Shown: positions 50,303 to 58,931, numbered from the stretch's first letter. The stretch: DNA of 64,000 nucleotides from CAYQVO01 sp964421085 (GCA_964421085.1 CAYQVO010000002.1:62001-126000), one strand, 5' to 3'. A program made the numbers and translations. Notes: a model not told the origin generated them from the sequence alone.

Positions 50303-50995
50303 ATGAAAATAAGCGCACTTCTTTCCGCATCTTTGTTCATCATGCTTTCCGGCTGCGTAAACGACGCGCAGATCATCGACACTATCGCGAATGATATCGA
50401 AGCCACCTCCGGACTCGGGACGCACCAGGTGAGGGTAGGTTCAACGAATGGAATCGTAACCCTCGATGGTTTTGTGCCAAGTGAGGCGAATCGAAAGGAA
50501 GTCGAACGGGTCGCGCTCCGGGCGGAAGGTGTGAGCGAGGTCAAAAACAGGCTCGAGGTGAGGCAGTCTTCGGCTGCTGGAGCGACAGGCGACGTCTGTA
50601 CGCGGGTGACCGAAACGCTTTCGGCTCAAGGCGGGAGAATTACGGCAAAGTGCGACGGCGGTCAGGTAATACTTCGCGGCGCCGTCACCTCGGAGGATGC
50701 AGCGAGGAAGGCGGGTCGCGCTGCATCGGGAACTCCAGGGGTAAAAAGCGTGATTAACCTCCTCACTTCGCCGGCCCCACTTTCCGACAAGGTTCTTGAT
50801 CAGAGAGTGCAGCGCGCAATAGAGACTGTGAATGAGTTCAATGTTTCTCATTATGTTCAGAATGGCGTCGTGTACTTTACGGGATTTGTTTCGTCCCGTG
50901 AAAAGATGGATCCTGTGATTTCCGCAGCCCGTATGGTCGACGGCGTACGGGACGTAAAGAACAACACGCAGATCGAAGGGAAGGGGAATTTCTGA
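50303..50995 (+). CDS. BON-domain lipoprotein
   Basis: A 230-residue lipoprotein: hydrophobic leader and lipobox LSGC with Cys18. It holds three BON-type modules, each with an alternating pattern around a V-G/N-G core: GLGTHQVRVGSTNGIVTLDGFVPSEANRKEVERVA, VILRGAVTSEDAARKAG and VVYFTGFVSSREKMDPVISAA. BON domains are thought to bind phospholipids or link envelope layers (OsmY, RbfF-type). It stands alone after the GT87-like gene. A weak hairpin (GAAGAAG / CTTCTTC) follows its stop. Confidence 0.85.
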   Translation: MKISALLSASLFIMLSGCVNDAQIIDTIANDIEATSGLGTHQVRVGSTNGIVTLDGFVPSEANRKEVERVALRAEGVSEVKNRLEVRQSSAAGATGDVCTRVTETLSAQGGRITAKCDGGQVILRGAVTSEDAARKAGRAASGTPGVKSVINLLTSPAPLSDKVLDQRVQRAIETVNEFNVSHYVQNGVVYFTGFVSSREKMDPVISAARMVDGVRDVKNNTQIEGKGNF

Positions 50996-51305
50996 AGAAG
51001 CCTCTTCTTCTCGAATCTCCTCCGAGGGTCTCAGGAAAAAACGTCTCTTCATAGAACTCTTTTTTTGCGGTCATTGCCGTCCTGATGACAGCGAGCGCAT
51101 CATTGCGCGAAAAGAAGCCGACGATTATTCGGGCGGCGCCTCCAATCTGTGGAATCCGCCATGGACGTTCATTCCGCTGATACCTTTATCGCAGCTCAGC
51201 TTTAAAAGCGAAGCTTTTGACTTCCGGGTTGCCGGCGCTCCAAAGGCGTCGTCGAGGGTATGAGCATTAAACCGTAAGCGACGGAAACTTCTTCGTTATC
51301 TGATT
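50996..51305. other. Intergenic region without a gene
   Basis: About 310 bp between the BON lipoprotein and the convergent radical-SAM-like gene. A 7-bp hairpin (GAAGAAG / CTTCTTC) spans 50994-51010 with no T-run after it. I see no ORF, tRNA or promoter pair in the remainder. Confidence 0.4.
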
Positions 51306-52151
51306 TTACGCCGCAAAGATCCCCAGTTGTTTCGGCCCGTGTCTTTCGAAAGCGGGAGGATCGAGTTTTTCCGGAGCAAGTTTCCGCACTGCCGAAATGA
51401 GATGGCGCGCAGAATCAGGTCGCAGCCAGTGGAACCTGAACTGCCGCGCAAGCTGACGCGCGATATGAGACGCGCGCATTTTTTTCTCAACGGGTTCTGA
51501 ACAGTCTGCAAGAGGCCTAATATAAATTCTGTCTGCGTTTTCCGCGAGCAGTTCAGCGAAAGAAGGCGCGTCCTGCACCCAGTCCCCGTACGGAAGGAGA
51601 GGGGCAGCCTGAAGAGTCACCGGAATCCCAAGTTTGCGGAGAGTCCGAACGGCTCTCAGCCGTTCTTCAATCCGCGGCAGACCTGGAGTGTATTTTGCGA
51701 CACTCTCCTCGAGGGGAGTCTCGAGTCCTATTGTGACAGATGCATGAGAAGCGAGGCGTTTCAGAACCGGCACTGCAAGCACTATGAGGGGGCTTCTTGT
51801 CTGAACGACAAGCCTTGCGGGTGTGTAACGGGAAAAGAGATCGAGGAATCTCATGCTCGCGTCAAATCCTCCTTCAAATGGATGAAAAGGATCGCGTGTG
51901 ACTCCGAAGTAAATGTATATCTCTCTGAGATTACCCTGCCTCGAGAGGCGGAGCATATGGTTTTCGAGCTGTGTTAGGGGCGCCTTTCTGTTCAAAAGGT
52001 AGCGGCTTCTCAGCTGCGGAACGGCCCCCTCATCGTTCAACCGCAGATGAAAGTGCTCTCTCGCGTCGGTTTCAGGAGCAAGTCGATGCGCGCCAACAGC
52101 CACTCCATCGGCAAATGAATCGACAGTGTAAATGATGCGGGCCTCGTTCAT
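51306..52151 (-). CDS. Radical-SAM-like (SPL/Rv2578c-type) protein lacking the cluster Cys motif
   Basis: A 281-residue protein resembling the later part of spore-photoproduct-lyase-type radical SAM enzymes: ARLVVQTRSPLIVLAVPVLKRLA, VTIGLETPLEESVAKYTPG, RIEERLRAVRTLRKLGIPVTLQAAPLLPYGD and DRIYIRPLADC. These correspond to the TIM-barrel strands after the cluster. The CX3CX2C motif that binds the 4Fe-4S cluster is not present, and only one Cys is seen in the whole chain. Either the true gene is longer and the start is wrong, or this is a non-catalytic homologue. The upstream intergenic sequence offers no such motif in frame. Confidence 0.6.
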   Translation of the reverse strand: MNEARIIYTVDSFADGVAVGAHRLAPETDAREHFHLRLNDEGAVPQLRSRYLLNRKAPLTQLENHMLRLSRQGNLREIYIYFGVTRDPFHPFEGGFDASMRFLDLFSRYTPARLVVQTRSPLIVLAVPVLKRLASHASVTIGLETPLEESVAKYTPGLPRIEERLRAVRTLRKLGIPVTLQAAPLLPYGDWVQDAPSFAELLAENADRIYIRPLADCSEPVEKKMRASHIARQLARQFRFHWLRPDSARHLISAVRKLAPEKLDPPAFERHGPKQLGIFAA

Positions 52152-52391
52152 TTCGTCTCCGTTACGCAGGTTTAAACTGTTTGAAGTAATAAGCCGGAGC
52201 CTTCAGCCGTTCAATGATCCGGATCACTTTAAGAGGTGCTTTTGGGGGCCCTTTAAAAGGGCTTATATCCGCAATCGGGGGTTTTCCGGAGGGGCGGGCT
52301 TTATATGAAAAAACTTTCTAAAAGCGATGCTTTCCACAATCCCTGATAAGCTGCGAAAATAAACCGGTCGTATCAGAAAGGGCAGAGTACT
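52152..52391. other. Intergenic region carrying dispersed repeat B copy 2
   Basis: Holds a 7-bp inverted repeat (GCCCTTT A AAAGGGC near 52249) and repeat B copy 2 (52298-52325), then a possible AAAGGG site before the ATG at 52392. No ORF or promoter pair is convincing. Confidence 0.5.
52298..52325. repeat. Dispersed repeat B, copy 2
   Basis: Matches 45097-45124 in 26 of 28 positions. It lies 66 bp before the ATG at 52392, upstream of an anchored protein and a pilin-like gene. Confidence 0.7.
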
Positions 52392-53408
52392 ATGGGCAGG
52401 TGGATAAATCGCGGACGTCATGATTCATGGGGGATGCACAGAGCTGCTGAGAAAACCGAACCGCTTTCGATTTCGTGGCGGGCGGTCATGGCCGGAGCGA
52501 TTCTCGTCCTGCTTGCCCTGGAAGTGGTCTGGTACTTTGTGCTGCCGAAAAAAAGTGAATATGAGTCCACTCAGAACAAGCTTGCGGTTGGACAGGAGGC
52601 AAAGGCCGTCAGTCTGAACATCCCCATTTACCGGGCAGCGGGACCGGTCACGGCGAGTGTCCGCGAGCTTCAGCGCATCAGAAGAGATGTCGCGAAAAAG
52701 CACGATGCCCTCCTTTCGAAGCCGTACCGGAATTTCGATCTGCTTTTTATCAGCGCGGTCAGCGGTAAACCCTGGTGGTCGGTTGAAGGATATTATTTTA
52801 CCGGCAAATCGCAGACCGTCACCCCGGGAACTCCGGCGGAACTTCTCGGGATAGCGAATCCTTTTCTGCTTGTGGTGCCCGACTTCACCGGTCTCTCAAT
52901 CCGGGGAAGGCTGGTCTGGGACGCGGCGAAAATCAATCCCGATGTCCTTGCATCTCCGGAATTTCCGTTCCGCCCCGAGCCTCATGCTCTCGAATGGTTT
53001 CCGGGTCATGCGCGCGCCGAGGTCAAGTACAGCGTGTCGCACTACATTGACATGGTAAATCGATGGGCAAAGGCGCCTCTTACTGAAGCGGATATCCGCT
53101 TTGACGCTGTCACGTATAACGCGATGGAGTTCGGCTACCGGTACGCGGGCGTTCTGCTGAACGAGTCTTCGAATATCCAGCTCGAAACGGCCCCGTCACC
53201 TCCGGCGCCTGTGCTGATGACATATATCAACTCTCGCGATGCATGCGGAAATCCGGAAGGGTGCAACGTGAGAGCCGCCCTCCCGCGGGGGCTGGTCAAT
53301 ATTCGTGCCGCATATCTTCCGGCCCTTGCTGTGTTTGGACTTTGGAAGGAAAAACCGGAATCTTCAGAGGTGAAACCGGATCTCCGTTTTGCTATAATAA
53401 TAAAGTAG
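52392..53408 (+). CDS. Single-pass membrane-anchored protein of unknown function
   Basis: A 338-residue protein with one membrane segment near residues 31-51 (VMAGAILVLLALEVVWYFV) and a large extracytoplasmic domain. That domain is Trp/Tyr-rich with several short motifs (FDLLFISAVSGKPWWSVEGYYFTG, PHALEWFPGHARAEVKYSVSHY) and has only two Cys near the end (DACGNPEGCN). I recognise no family. It is followed 22 bp later by the Flp-like pilin gene on the same strand, likely the same transcript, suggesting an envelope or pilus-related role. Confidence 0.55.
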   Translation: MGRWINRGRHDSWGMHRAAEKTEPLSISWRAVMAGAILVLLALEVVWYFVLPKKSEYESTQNKLAVGQEAKAVSLNIPIYRAAGPVTASVRELQRIRRDVAKKHDALLSKPYRNFDLLFISAVSGKPWWSVEGYYFTGKSQTVTPGTPAELLGIANPFLLVVPDFTGLSIRGRLVWDAAKINPDVLASPEFPFRPEPHALEWFPGHARAEVKYSVSHYIDMVNRWAKAPLTEADIRFDAVTYNAMEFGYRYAGVLLNESSNIQLETAPSPPAPVLMTYINSRDACGNPEGCNVRAALPRGLVNIRAAYLPALAVFGLWKEKPESSEVKPDLRFAIIIK

Positions 53409-53430
53409 GTTTAATAAGGAGGCAGGCGGC

Positions 53431-53700
53431 ATGTCGGGCAGGCGAAAGGGCGAAAGCGGTGCGAGTCTTATGGAATACGTTATTCTCCTCAGTTTTGTCG
53501 CCATGGCTGTTATTCCCGTAGTCAAGTATTTTGGTCTTCGTGGGGCGTGCAGAGAATGTGTGAACGCCTGCGCGATTTCGCCTCCGCCCGAAAACGTGGA
53601 TACGTGGCTGAACCCGGCACACCGGCAGTCCGTCATAGATGGCTGCGCTTCCGGGTCCTACTCTGTTGAAGCCCTCTGCGGTTCGTGCAGCACCGGGTAA
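53431..53700 (+). CDS. Flp/type IVb pilin-like protein
   Basis: An 89-residue protein with a strong ribosome site (AAGGAGG). After a short basic leader, GESGASLMEYVILLSFVAMAVI has the type IV prepilin signature: cleavage after Gly10, Ala at +1, Glu15 at +5 and a hydrophobic helix. This is the short-leader class used for Flp pili. The C-terminal part has six Cys (ACREC, NACA, DGCA, LCGSC), unusual for Flp pilins. No prepilin peptidase or tad gene is nearby, so the pilin would be processed by a distant enzyme. Confidence 0.7.
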   Translation: MSGRRKGESGASLMEYVILLSFVAMAVIPVVKYFGLRGACRECVNACAISPPPENVDTWLNPAHRQSVIDGCASGSYSVEALCGSCSTG

Positions 53701-54120
53701 CGGGGTGTCACATCGGGGTTGAAGCAGGCGTCAGACCTCTCAGAGTTTTCATTTCAAAATTTTCCGGCGGGCTGGAACCCCCTTTCCATTTTTCCACGAG
53801 AAAAAATAATCGCGGCATAAACGGCAACGAGAAAAATAGAGGCAAGGCCGTTGAGAAGCATAGAGAGGAGGCGGCCGTCCGCGGCAGCGGACGATACCGG
53901 CGCCGCTGTAAGTCGTGACAGTAAATCCATTAAAGGGCTCAATTAGTTCAGGGACAGGCGGCGAATGACGCCGATCCCCCGGAGGAAGCCGGAGGATTGG
54001 CCGGCAGGTTATTTTCGCGTTTTTTGGGGTGCTTATGACGGCAAAAGGGCATGGCAAGGGTGGGTGAACAGGCCGCCGTCATGCTCCGAATCGCCCCCGG
54101 ATCATTTCCCATCATAAATA
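53701..54120. other. Intergenic region; no supported gene
   Basis: About 420 bp between the pilin-like gene and the methyltransferase operon. One minus-strand frame (53754-53942) has a single hydrophobic stretch but no ribosome site or family match. I see no tRNA, palindrome or promoter of note. Confidence 0.4.
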
Positions 54121-54891
54121 ATGCAGAGATCAACTGCAGATGAAGTTGAAGTATTGAAAATGAGACAGCTTGTGGAGGATAGAGACATCACCATCGAGGC
54201 AGGCGCGTCTGTTCAGGAAGCGGATGCAGACCATGTCGATATGCTGCTCCTTGGAGAGCTCAGCGGGAAGCTTTCTCCGGAACGCATCTATCCGTCGTCG
54301 ATTGAAGGCAGGTGTGCGGATGAAAACGTCGAACGTCACATTGCGCGTTACAGGTTCGCCGCGGAATTTATCGGCGAGGGTGATGTTGTGCTCGATGCGG
54401 GATGTGGAGCGGGGTATGGTTCCGCGATAATCGCAGCAAAGGCAGGATCAGTAATCGGTGTCGACATATCCGGCGAGGCTGTGGGTTTTGCCCTCGCGAC
54501 ATATCAGAGAAAGAACGTAACTTTTTTGTGCGAAGATCTGGCCAGGTTCACACGTAAAGACGGAGAGTTCGACGGTGTAGCATGCATCGAAACATTGGAA
54601 CATCTCGCACCGGAATTGTGCAGGAGTTTCATGAGAGCAGTCCGGCGATTGCTCAAACCCGGGGGGGTTCTAATAGCGTCATCTCCCATGCTGCGTTACA
54701 AAAACGGAAAGCCTTTCATCACGAATCCTCACCACATCAACGAAATGCCAAGAGATGCGCTCCTGAGATTTTTCGTCGAAACTCTCCCGGGTTTTGGGTT
54801 TCAGTTCTTTCACCAGAAACAGAACGTTTTCACGCCTCTTCTCGATGAGAACACAGGGTTTTGTGTCGTCGTGGCGCGGAAGGAAGGATGA
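54121..54891 (+). CDS. Class I SAM-dependent methyltransferase
   Basis: A 256-residue enzyme with a Rossmann SAM site: VVLDAGCGAGYGSAI, then GVDISGEAV and LCEDLARF. The later LKPGGVLIASSP fits the family. The first 75 residues are a distinct leader of unknown role. The stop overlaps the radical SAM gene by 4 bp, so the two are coupled. Context (radical SAM, aminotransferase, TPR, glycosyltransferases) suggests methylation of a sugar or its lipid carrier, which is inference. Confidence 0.85.
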   Translation: MQRSTADEVEVLKMRQLVEDRDITIEAGASVQEADADHVDMLLLGELSGKLSPERIYPSSIEGRCADENVERHIARYRFAAEFIGEGDVVLDAGCGAGYGSAIIAAKAGSVIGVDISGEAVGFALATYQRKNVTFLCEDLARFTRKDGEFDGVACIETLEHLAPELCRSFMRAVRRLLKPGGVLIASSPMLRYKNGKPFITNPHHINEMPRDALLRFFVETLPGFGFQFFHQKQNVFTPLLDENTGFCVVVARKEG

Positions 54892-55781
54892 TGCCGCCCG
54901 ATCCCGGTAAAACAATCGCGGATAATCTGCAACGGGTAGATGAACTAGTGGAAGGCAGCCTCCGGATTCTCGACGGTTATCCGCTCTTCAGCTGGCTGGA
55001 GATCACAGCGACGGATTCGTGCAATCGACGGTGCGTATTCTGTCCGCATCCGGCAGCTCAGTCAAAGGCCGGCCACTTCATGGCAAAAGCATTGTATGAA
55101 AAAATAGCGGTTGAGCTCGAGGCGGTGGGATACTGTGGAACTGTGATGCTGGCAGGATACGGAGAACCCCTTCTTTCACGGAATATAGTGGACATGACAC
55201 GTGTCTTTGCCGGAATCTGCAACACTGAAATCACAACCAACGGCGATCCCCTGACACCGCGGTTGATCACGGAACTGATGAACGCCGGAGCTTCGAGGCT
55301 CATCGTCAGCCTTTACGACGGCCCCCATCAAATCGAGAAATTCTCCTCTATGTTCGCGGAGGCAGGGGCCCCGTCCGTGTTCTACGTTCTGAGAGACCGA
55401 TGGTATCCGGCGGAAAAAGATTTCGGTCTCAAACTGACCAACCGCGCAGGGACCGTTTCTGCCGGGAATCAACCCCCTGTCGATGAGAGCCGGGCATGCT
55501 TTTACCCGCACTATATGATGATGGTAAACTGGGAGGGCAGTGTGTACCTGTGCACTCAGGACTGGAACCGGAAGCAAGCCTGCGGAAACCTCACGACAAG
55601 CTCGCTTCTGGAGGTATGGACGTCTCCGCCTTTCAGGAAATACCGGACGCTTCTTGCAGATGGGCGGCGCGCAATCGAGCCTTGTTCAGAGTGCAACGCT
55701 GATGGAATGATGCACGGGAGGAATCATGCGCGCGGATGGGGGATTTTTTACGGGAAAATGCCGGCGAATGAACCACGATAA
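54888..55781 (+). CDS. Radical SAM/SPASM-domain protein
   Basis: A 297-residue radical SAM enzyme with the cluster motif CNRRCVFC (Cys45, Cys49, Cys52) after WLEITATDS, followed by TVMLAGYGEPLL (the GGEP-type SAM strand). The C-terminus has a SPASM-like Cys-rich segment: CFYPHYMMMVNWEGSVYLC, then KQACGN and EPCSECN, which binds auxiliary clusters. Such enzymes modify sugars, peptides or cofactors. It starts inside the methyltransferase stop (ATGA) and overlaps the aminotransferase by 14 bp, so the three are one transcript. Substrate unknown. Confidence 0.87.
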   Translation: MMPPDPGKTIADNLQRVDELVEGSLRILDGYPLFSWLEITATDSCNRRCVFCPHPAAQSKAGHFMAKALYEKIAVELEAVGYCGTVMLAGYGEPLLSRNIVDMTRVFAGICNTEITTNGDPLTPRLITELMNAGASRLIVSLYDGPHQIEKFSSMFAEAGAPSVFYVLRDRWYPAEKDFGLKLTNRAGTVSAGNQPPVDESRACFYPHYMMMVNWEGSVYLCTQDWNRKQACGNLTTSSLLEVWTSPPFRKYRTLLADGRRAIEPCSECNADGMMHGRNHARGWGIFYGKMPANEPR

Positions 55782-57117
55782 ATTGAAAGATCCATCTCCT
55801 CCTGCCTCACTCACGCGGGATCTGATGGAATCCATGCCCGATAGAATCCTGAATGAGAGCTACGGGAAGGCGCCCGGTTCCCTCTATATCCGCAGCGCAT
55901 CCGGATGTTTTATCGAAGATATCGACGGCAGGCAGTACATCGACATGGCGCTTGGAGGTGGTACCGCGATTCTTGGACATGCCGGTGCCTGTGTCACGGA
56001 TCGTATCATTTCCCGGATTAAGTCCGGCGCCATTTACGCAGTCCCAAATCCCATCGCGCATCAGTATGGCGAAGTTCTGCATGAAGCGATGCCCTGGTTC
56101 TCGCATTTCGCTTTCTGCAGCACCGGGTCGGAGGCGACGATGCGGGCTGTCCGCATTGCAAGGGCCTTTAACGGCAGGCGGAAGATTGGACTGTTCAGCG
56201 GCGGCTGGCATGGTTCGCACGATATGGTTCTTGTGGAGGAGGATTATTCGGGGCCGGAAGCAGAGCCGCGGATGGTTCTGAAATCAGCAGGCACGCCGGA
56301 GGAGATCAAAGATCTCATCGTCTTCCTTCCTTACAACCATCCTGACGCGTTCGAGCTGATTCGAAAAAATCGATCCGAACTCGCAATGATCATGATTGAG
56401 CCGTCCCAGGGATCCAACCCACGGGATGACGTCGTTCAGTTTCTTCGCGATCTGAGGAAGGTGACGGAGGAAACTGACATACTGCTCTGCTTCGATGAGA
56501 TCATAACGGGCGGGAGGCTCGCCCTGGGCGGAGCTCAGGAACTGTACGGGATTCATGCGGATCTCGCGACTTACGGAAAGGTGCTTGGGGGAGGTCTTCC
56601 AATAGGAATCGTCGGTGGAAGAGAGGAGGTAATGCGTGTCATTCGACCCTCCGCCGCGGAGAATCGCACTCCTGTGTTTCTTGGAGGGACTTTTTCCGCA
56701 AATCCGCTCTCTGTTGCGGCAGGGATGGAGGTGATGAGGTATCTCCGGGAAAATGAAGCGGTCATCTATCCGTGTTTGAATGAGAACGGAGCTTTGTTGA
56801 AGAACGGTGTGAACGAATTCTGCGAAGCACGAAATATTCCCGCATATATGACCGGAGCCGGATCGATGCTTCGGCTCGTTTTCAGCAGCCGCTCCGTCAG
56901 GTCCCGCCGTGAACGGGATTTTGCCGAAGTAAATCCGGAGGTGCAGAAAGAATTTTATGCATCGCTTCTCGCATCGGGCGTGCATGTGGGAACGAACCGG
57001 CTTAATTTTCTCTCGATTTGTCATGATCAGACGATTATACGGAAGGTGCTGGACTCGTATACGGAAAGCCTCGATAAATTCACCGTGGCGGGGAGATTCC
57101 GGAGATCTGCGGAATGA
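55768..57117 (+). CDS. Class III aminotransferase (glutamate-1-semialdehyde aminomutase-like)
   Basis: A 449-residue PLP enzyme of fold type I. Conserved points: ALGGGTAILGHA, STGSEATMRAVRIARA (phosphate site), GWHGSHD, the acidic pair CFDEIITG (Asp243-Glu244) and the PLP lysine Lys271 in ATYGKVLGGGLPIG. The closest general match is HemL-type glutamate-1-semialdehyde aminomutase, but here it sits between a radical SAM enzyme and a TPR gene, and class III homologues in sugar clusters make amino-sugars or aminated lipids. Overlaps of 14 bp upstream and 4 bp downstream show tight coupling. Confidence 0.85.
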   Translation: MNHDKLKDPSPPASLTRDLMESMPDRILNESYGKAPGSLYIRSASGCFIEDIDGRQYIDMALGGGTAILGHAGACVTDRIISRIKSGAIYAVPNPIAHQYGEVLHEAMPWFSHFAFCSTGSEATMRAVRIARAFNGRRKIGLFSGGWHGSHDMVLVEEDYSGPEAEPRMVLKSAGTPEEIKDLIVFLPYNHPDAFELIRKNRSELAMIMIEPSQGSNPRDDVVQFLRDLRKVTEETDILLCFDEIITGGRLALGGAQELYGIHADLATYGKVLGGGLPIGIVGGREEVMRVIRPSAAENRTPVFLGGTFSANPLSVAAGMEVMRYLRENEAVIYPCLNENGALLKNGVNEFCEARNIPAYMTGAGSMLRLVFSSRSVRSRRERDFAEVNPEVQKEFYASLLASGVHVGTNRLNFLSICHDQTIIRKVLDSYTESLDKFTVAGRFRRSAE

Positions 57118-57482
57118 TGAGCAGGTCGGAAACAACAGCGCGTGAATGGCTCGAAAAAGGGCGGGAGTATTCCCGGCGGAACGATCCTGGAGAGTCTCTC
57201 GCATGCTTTCTCCGGGCTGTGGATCTCGACCCCTGGTGCCTCGATGCGTATCTTGGCATTGGAGATGTATTCATGGCGAGTGGTCAGTTCCTTGAAGTAT
57301 TATCCGCTGTCAATAAGGCTGAGGAACGTTTCGGAGATCATCCCTGGCTGCTTGCGACCCGTGGACATGCCCTTGTCCGCCTCGGGCTGCGCCGAAGAGC
57401 GCTCGCTACGTACGAGAAGGGCTGCCGGCTGTTTCCGGAAGTATACGAAAATGAACTTTTTGCGCAGCGACTGCGTAAATAA
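57114..57482 (+). CDS. TPR-repeat protein
   Basis: A 122-residue helical protein with tetratricopeptide-like repeats: AREWLEKGREYSRRNDPGESLACFLRAVDLDP, CLDAYLGIGDVFMASGQFLEVLSAVNKAEERFGD and HPWLLATRGHALVRLGLRRRALATYEKGCRLFPE. TPRs bind partner proteins. It overlaps the aminotransferase by 4 bp and is the last gene of the methyltransferase/radical SAM operon; a scaffold role for those enzymes is inference. The stop is followed at once by a half copy of the 41310 element. Confidence 0.8.
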   Translation: MMSRSETTAREWLEKGREYSRRNDPGESLACFLRAVDLDPWCLDAYLGIGDVFMASGQFLEVLSAVNKAEERFGDHPWLLATRGHALVRLGLRRRALATYEKGCRLFPEVYENELFAQRLRK

Positions 57483-57501
57483 ATGGGGACGGTTCCTGTT
57501 T
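57482..57501. repeat. Half copy of the 41310 palindromic element
   Basis: AAATGGGGACGGTTCCTGTTT differs by one base from one arm of the palindrome at 41310-41362 (CTATTT there). It overlaps the stop of the TPR gene and reaches the stop of the convergent 57500 gene. No complement arm is present, so it is a single arm rather than a hairpin. Confidence 0.7.
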
Positions 57502-58882
57502 ATTTTCTGAGGGCGAGCCTCTGATAAACAAAATCCGGCGCTTTGCGGGCTGTGGCTTCTTCATAATGCGCCTTTGCCGTCACGGCATCCGAAGGATCCT
57601 GAGAGGAGACAAGTTCCTCCGCGACGATCCGGAGGATTTCGTGGATTCCTTCACCGCTTTTGACACCTTTCATCCAAAGCTCCTTTATCCGGCCAGTGTG
57701 CAGGGAGAGGTCCGGCGAATCTGCTGACAACTCCTCCGCATCGAACATCGGAAATTCTATCGGAGAGGCTCTGTTTCCAGGTTTGATTGTAATTCTCGGC
57801 ATGTATGCTTCGGGAAGATTCACACTGTGAAGAAATTCAGCGATTTCATTCTCGCTCTCTTTCTTCAGCTGGAACCGCGTGTCGTCCAGACATATTCCGA
57901 AGGAATCTCCGCACTTTTTCAACCGGGACACGGTGTTCATGAACTTCTCATACCCAGGAGAGGGGATAAGGCCGCCTCCCGCAATTTTCGAGATATGAGA
58001 GTCATTAAGCCCTGGTCCAATGCACCGGTCATCGGAGTATTCAAGAGGTTTATTTCGAGCATTTTGCCCCGCGAACAGCTCGTCAAAACGGATTTCGAAA
58101 TCGCTCTCGATACTCCGGTAAGGTATCATCGAGAACTGCGAGTGGAGCGCGGCAAAGTACACAGCGAACACCTCATTCAGGAATTCCGGCATCACGAAAT
58201 CCCTTCCGGACATCCTGGCAGCCGTTATCAACGCTTTCGAAAGGAGATACAGGTCGAAATCCCGGAAAAGAACCAGCAGTTCCCTGAAGTAGAGGAGGAA
58301 GGGGACTGTGTATGTGGTTGCTTCACCCCCGAAGAGGGCACTGCGGCAGAGTGACTGGAGCTTGACATTGAAATGCGTGAGAGCTTCGAGATCGCGCCTT
58401 TGAGCGTAAATGACATTATCGTGCATCAAAAAAGGCATGCTCAGCCATGCCGGAAAGACGTGAACTTTTCCCTGAAATATCTGCGGGAAGGAACCAAAGG
58501 GGGTGATTTGCGGCACTTCCCGCCTGTTCAGCGCGGGGAACAGCTGCTTCATGGAAGGGGAATCTCTGTCGGCTCTGATACGGAAAATGAGGCTGTCATC
58601 GGGACACAGCGACAGCCCATTAAACAGGGTCGCATGCTGCTGCATGAAATATGCATGCATCGGGAGAAGGTCTACTGGCTCTGAAGAAACAGTCGTGATG
58701 CCGTATTTTCGCAGCTCGGACTGCAGGTGCGGTCTTCCGACAAGCTCCTCTTTCCATGTCGAGAAGATAATTTCATCGACAAGACCGTCAGATCGCCACT
58801 GGAGCAGCCGCGTGATGGTTACCATGAACTCGAGTGAGTCACGTATCTGACCAGTCACAATGGCATAGATCCGTTTTCTCAC
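57500..58882 (-). CDS. WavE-like family protein of unknown function, paralogue A
   Basis: A 460-residue protein. The N-terminus (RKRIYAIVTGQIRDSLEFM) and RLLQWRSDGLVDEIIFSTWKEEL, SLCPDDSLIFRIRAD form a pattern shared with the divergent 58992 protein (WAIICGLVRDRRAF, SLVQWRSEGILEETVVSTWLGEL, ESCPDDAHVLKLRAD). The dominant motif is an aspartate loop after a strand of the LKxRxD type, loosely like WavE/LPS-synthesis proteins and other nucleotide-sugar folds. There is no signal peptide. The start is GTG at 58882 with GGAGG eight bases upstream. The two genes are divergent, 109 bp apart. Confidence 0.6.
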   Translation of the reverse strand: MRKRIYAIVTGQIRDSLEFMVTITRLLQWRSDGLVDEIIFSTWKEELVGRPHLQSELRKYGITTVSSEPVDLLPMHAYFMQQHATLFNGLSLCPDDSLIFRIRADRDSPSMKQLFPALNRREVPQITPFGSFPQIFQGKVHVFPAWLSMPFLMHDNVIYAQRRDLEALTHFNVKLQSLCRSALFGGEATTYTVPFLLYFRELLVLFRDFDLYLLSKALITAARMSGRDFVMPEFLNEVFAVYFAALHSQFSMIPYRSIESDFEIRFDELFAGQNARNKPLEYSDDRCIGPGLNDSHISKIAGGGLIPSPGYEKFMNTVSRLKKCGDSFGICLDDTRFQLKKESENEIAEFLHSVNLPEAYMPRITIKPGNRASPIEFPMFDAEELSADSPDLSLHTGRIKELWMKGVKSGEGIHEILRIVAEELVSSQDPSDAVTAKAHYEEATARKAPDFVYQRLALRK

Positions 58883-58931
58883 AAAGAAATCCTCCAGGGT
58901 CTGTCCGTCCGTCCGGGCAAAAGAGACGCGT

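Noticed and set aside
53754..53942. Short minus-strand frame with one hydrophobic helix
   Set aside because: No ribosome site, no family match, and mixed codon use; kept only as a note in the intergenic entry.
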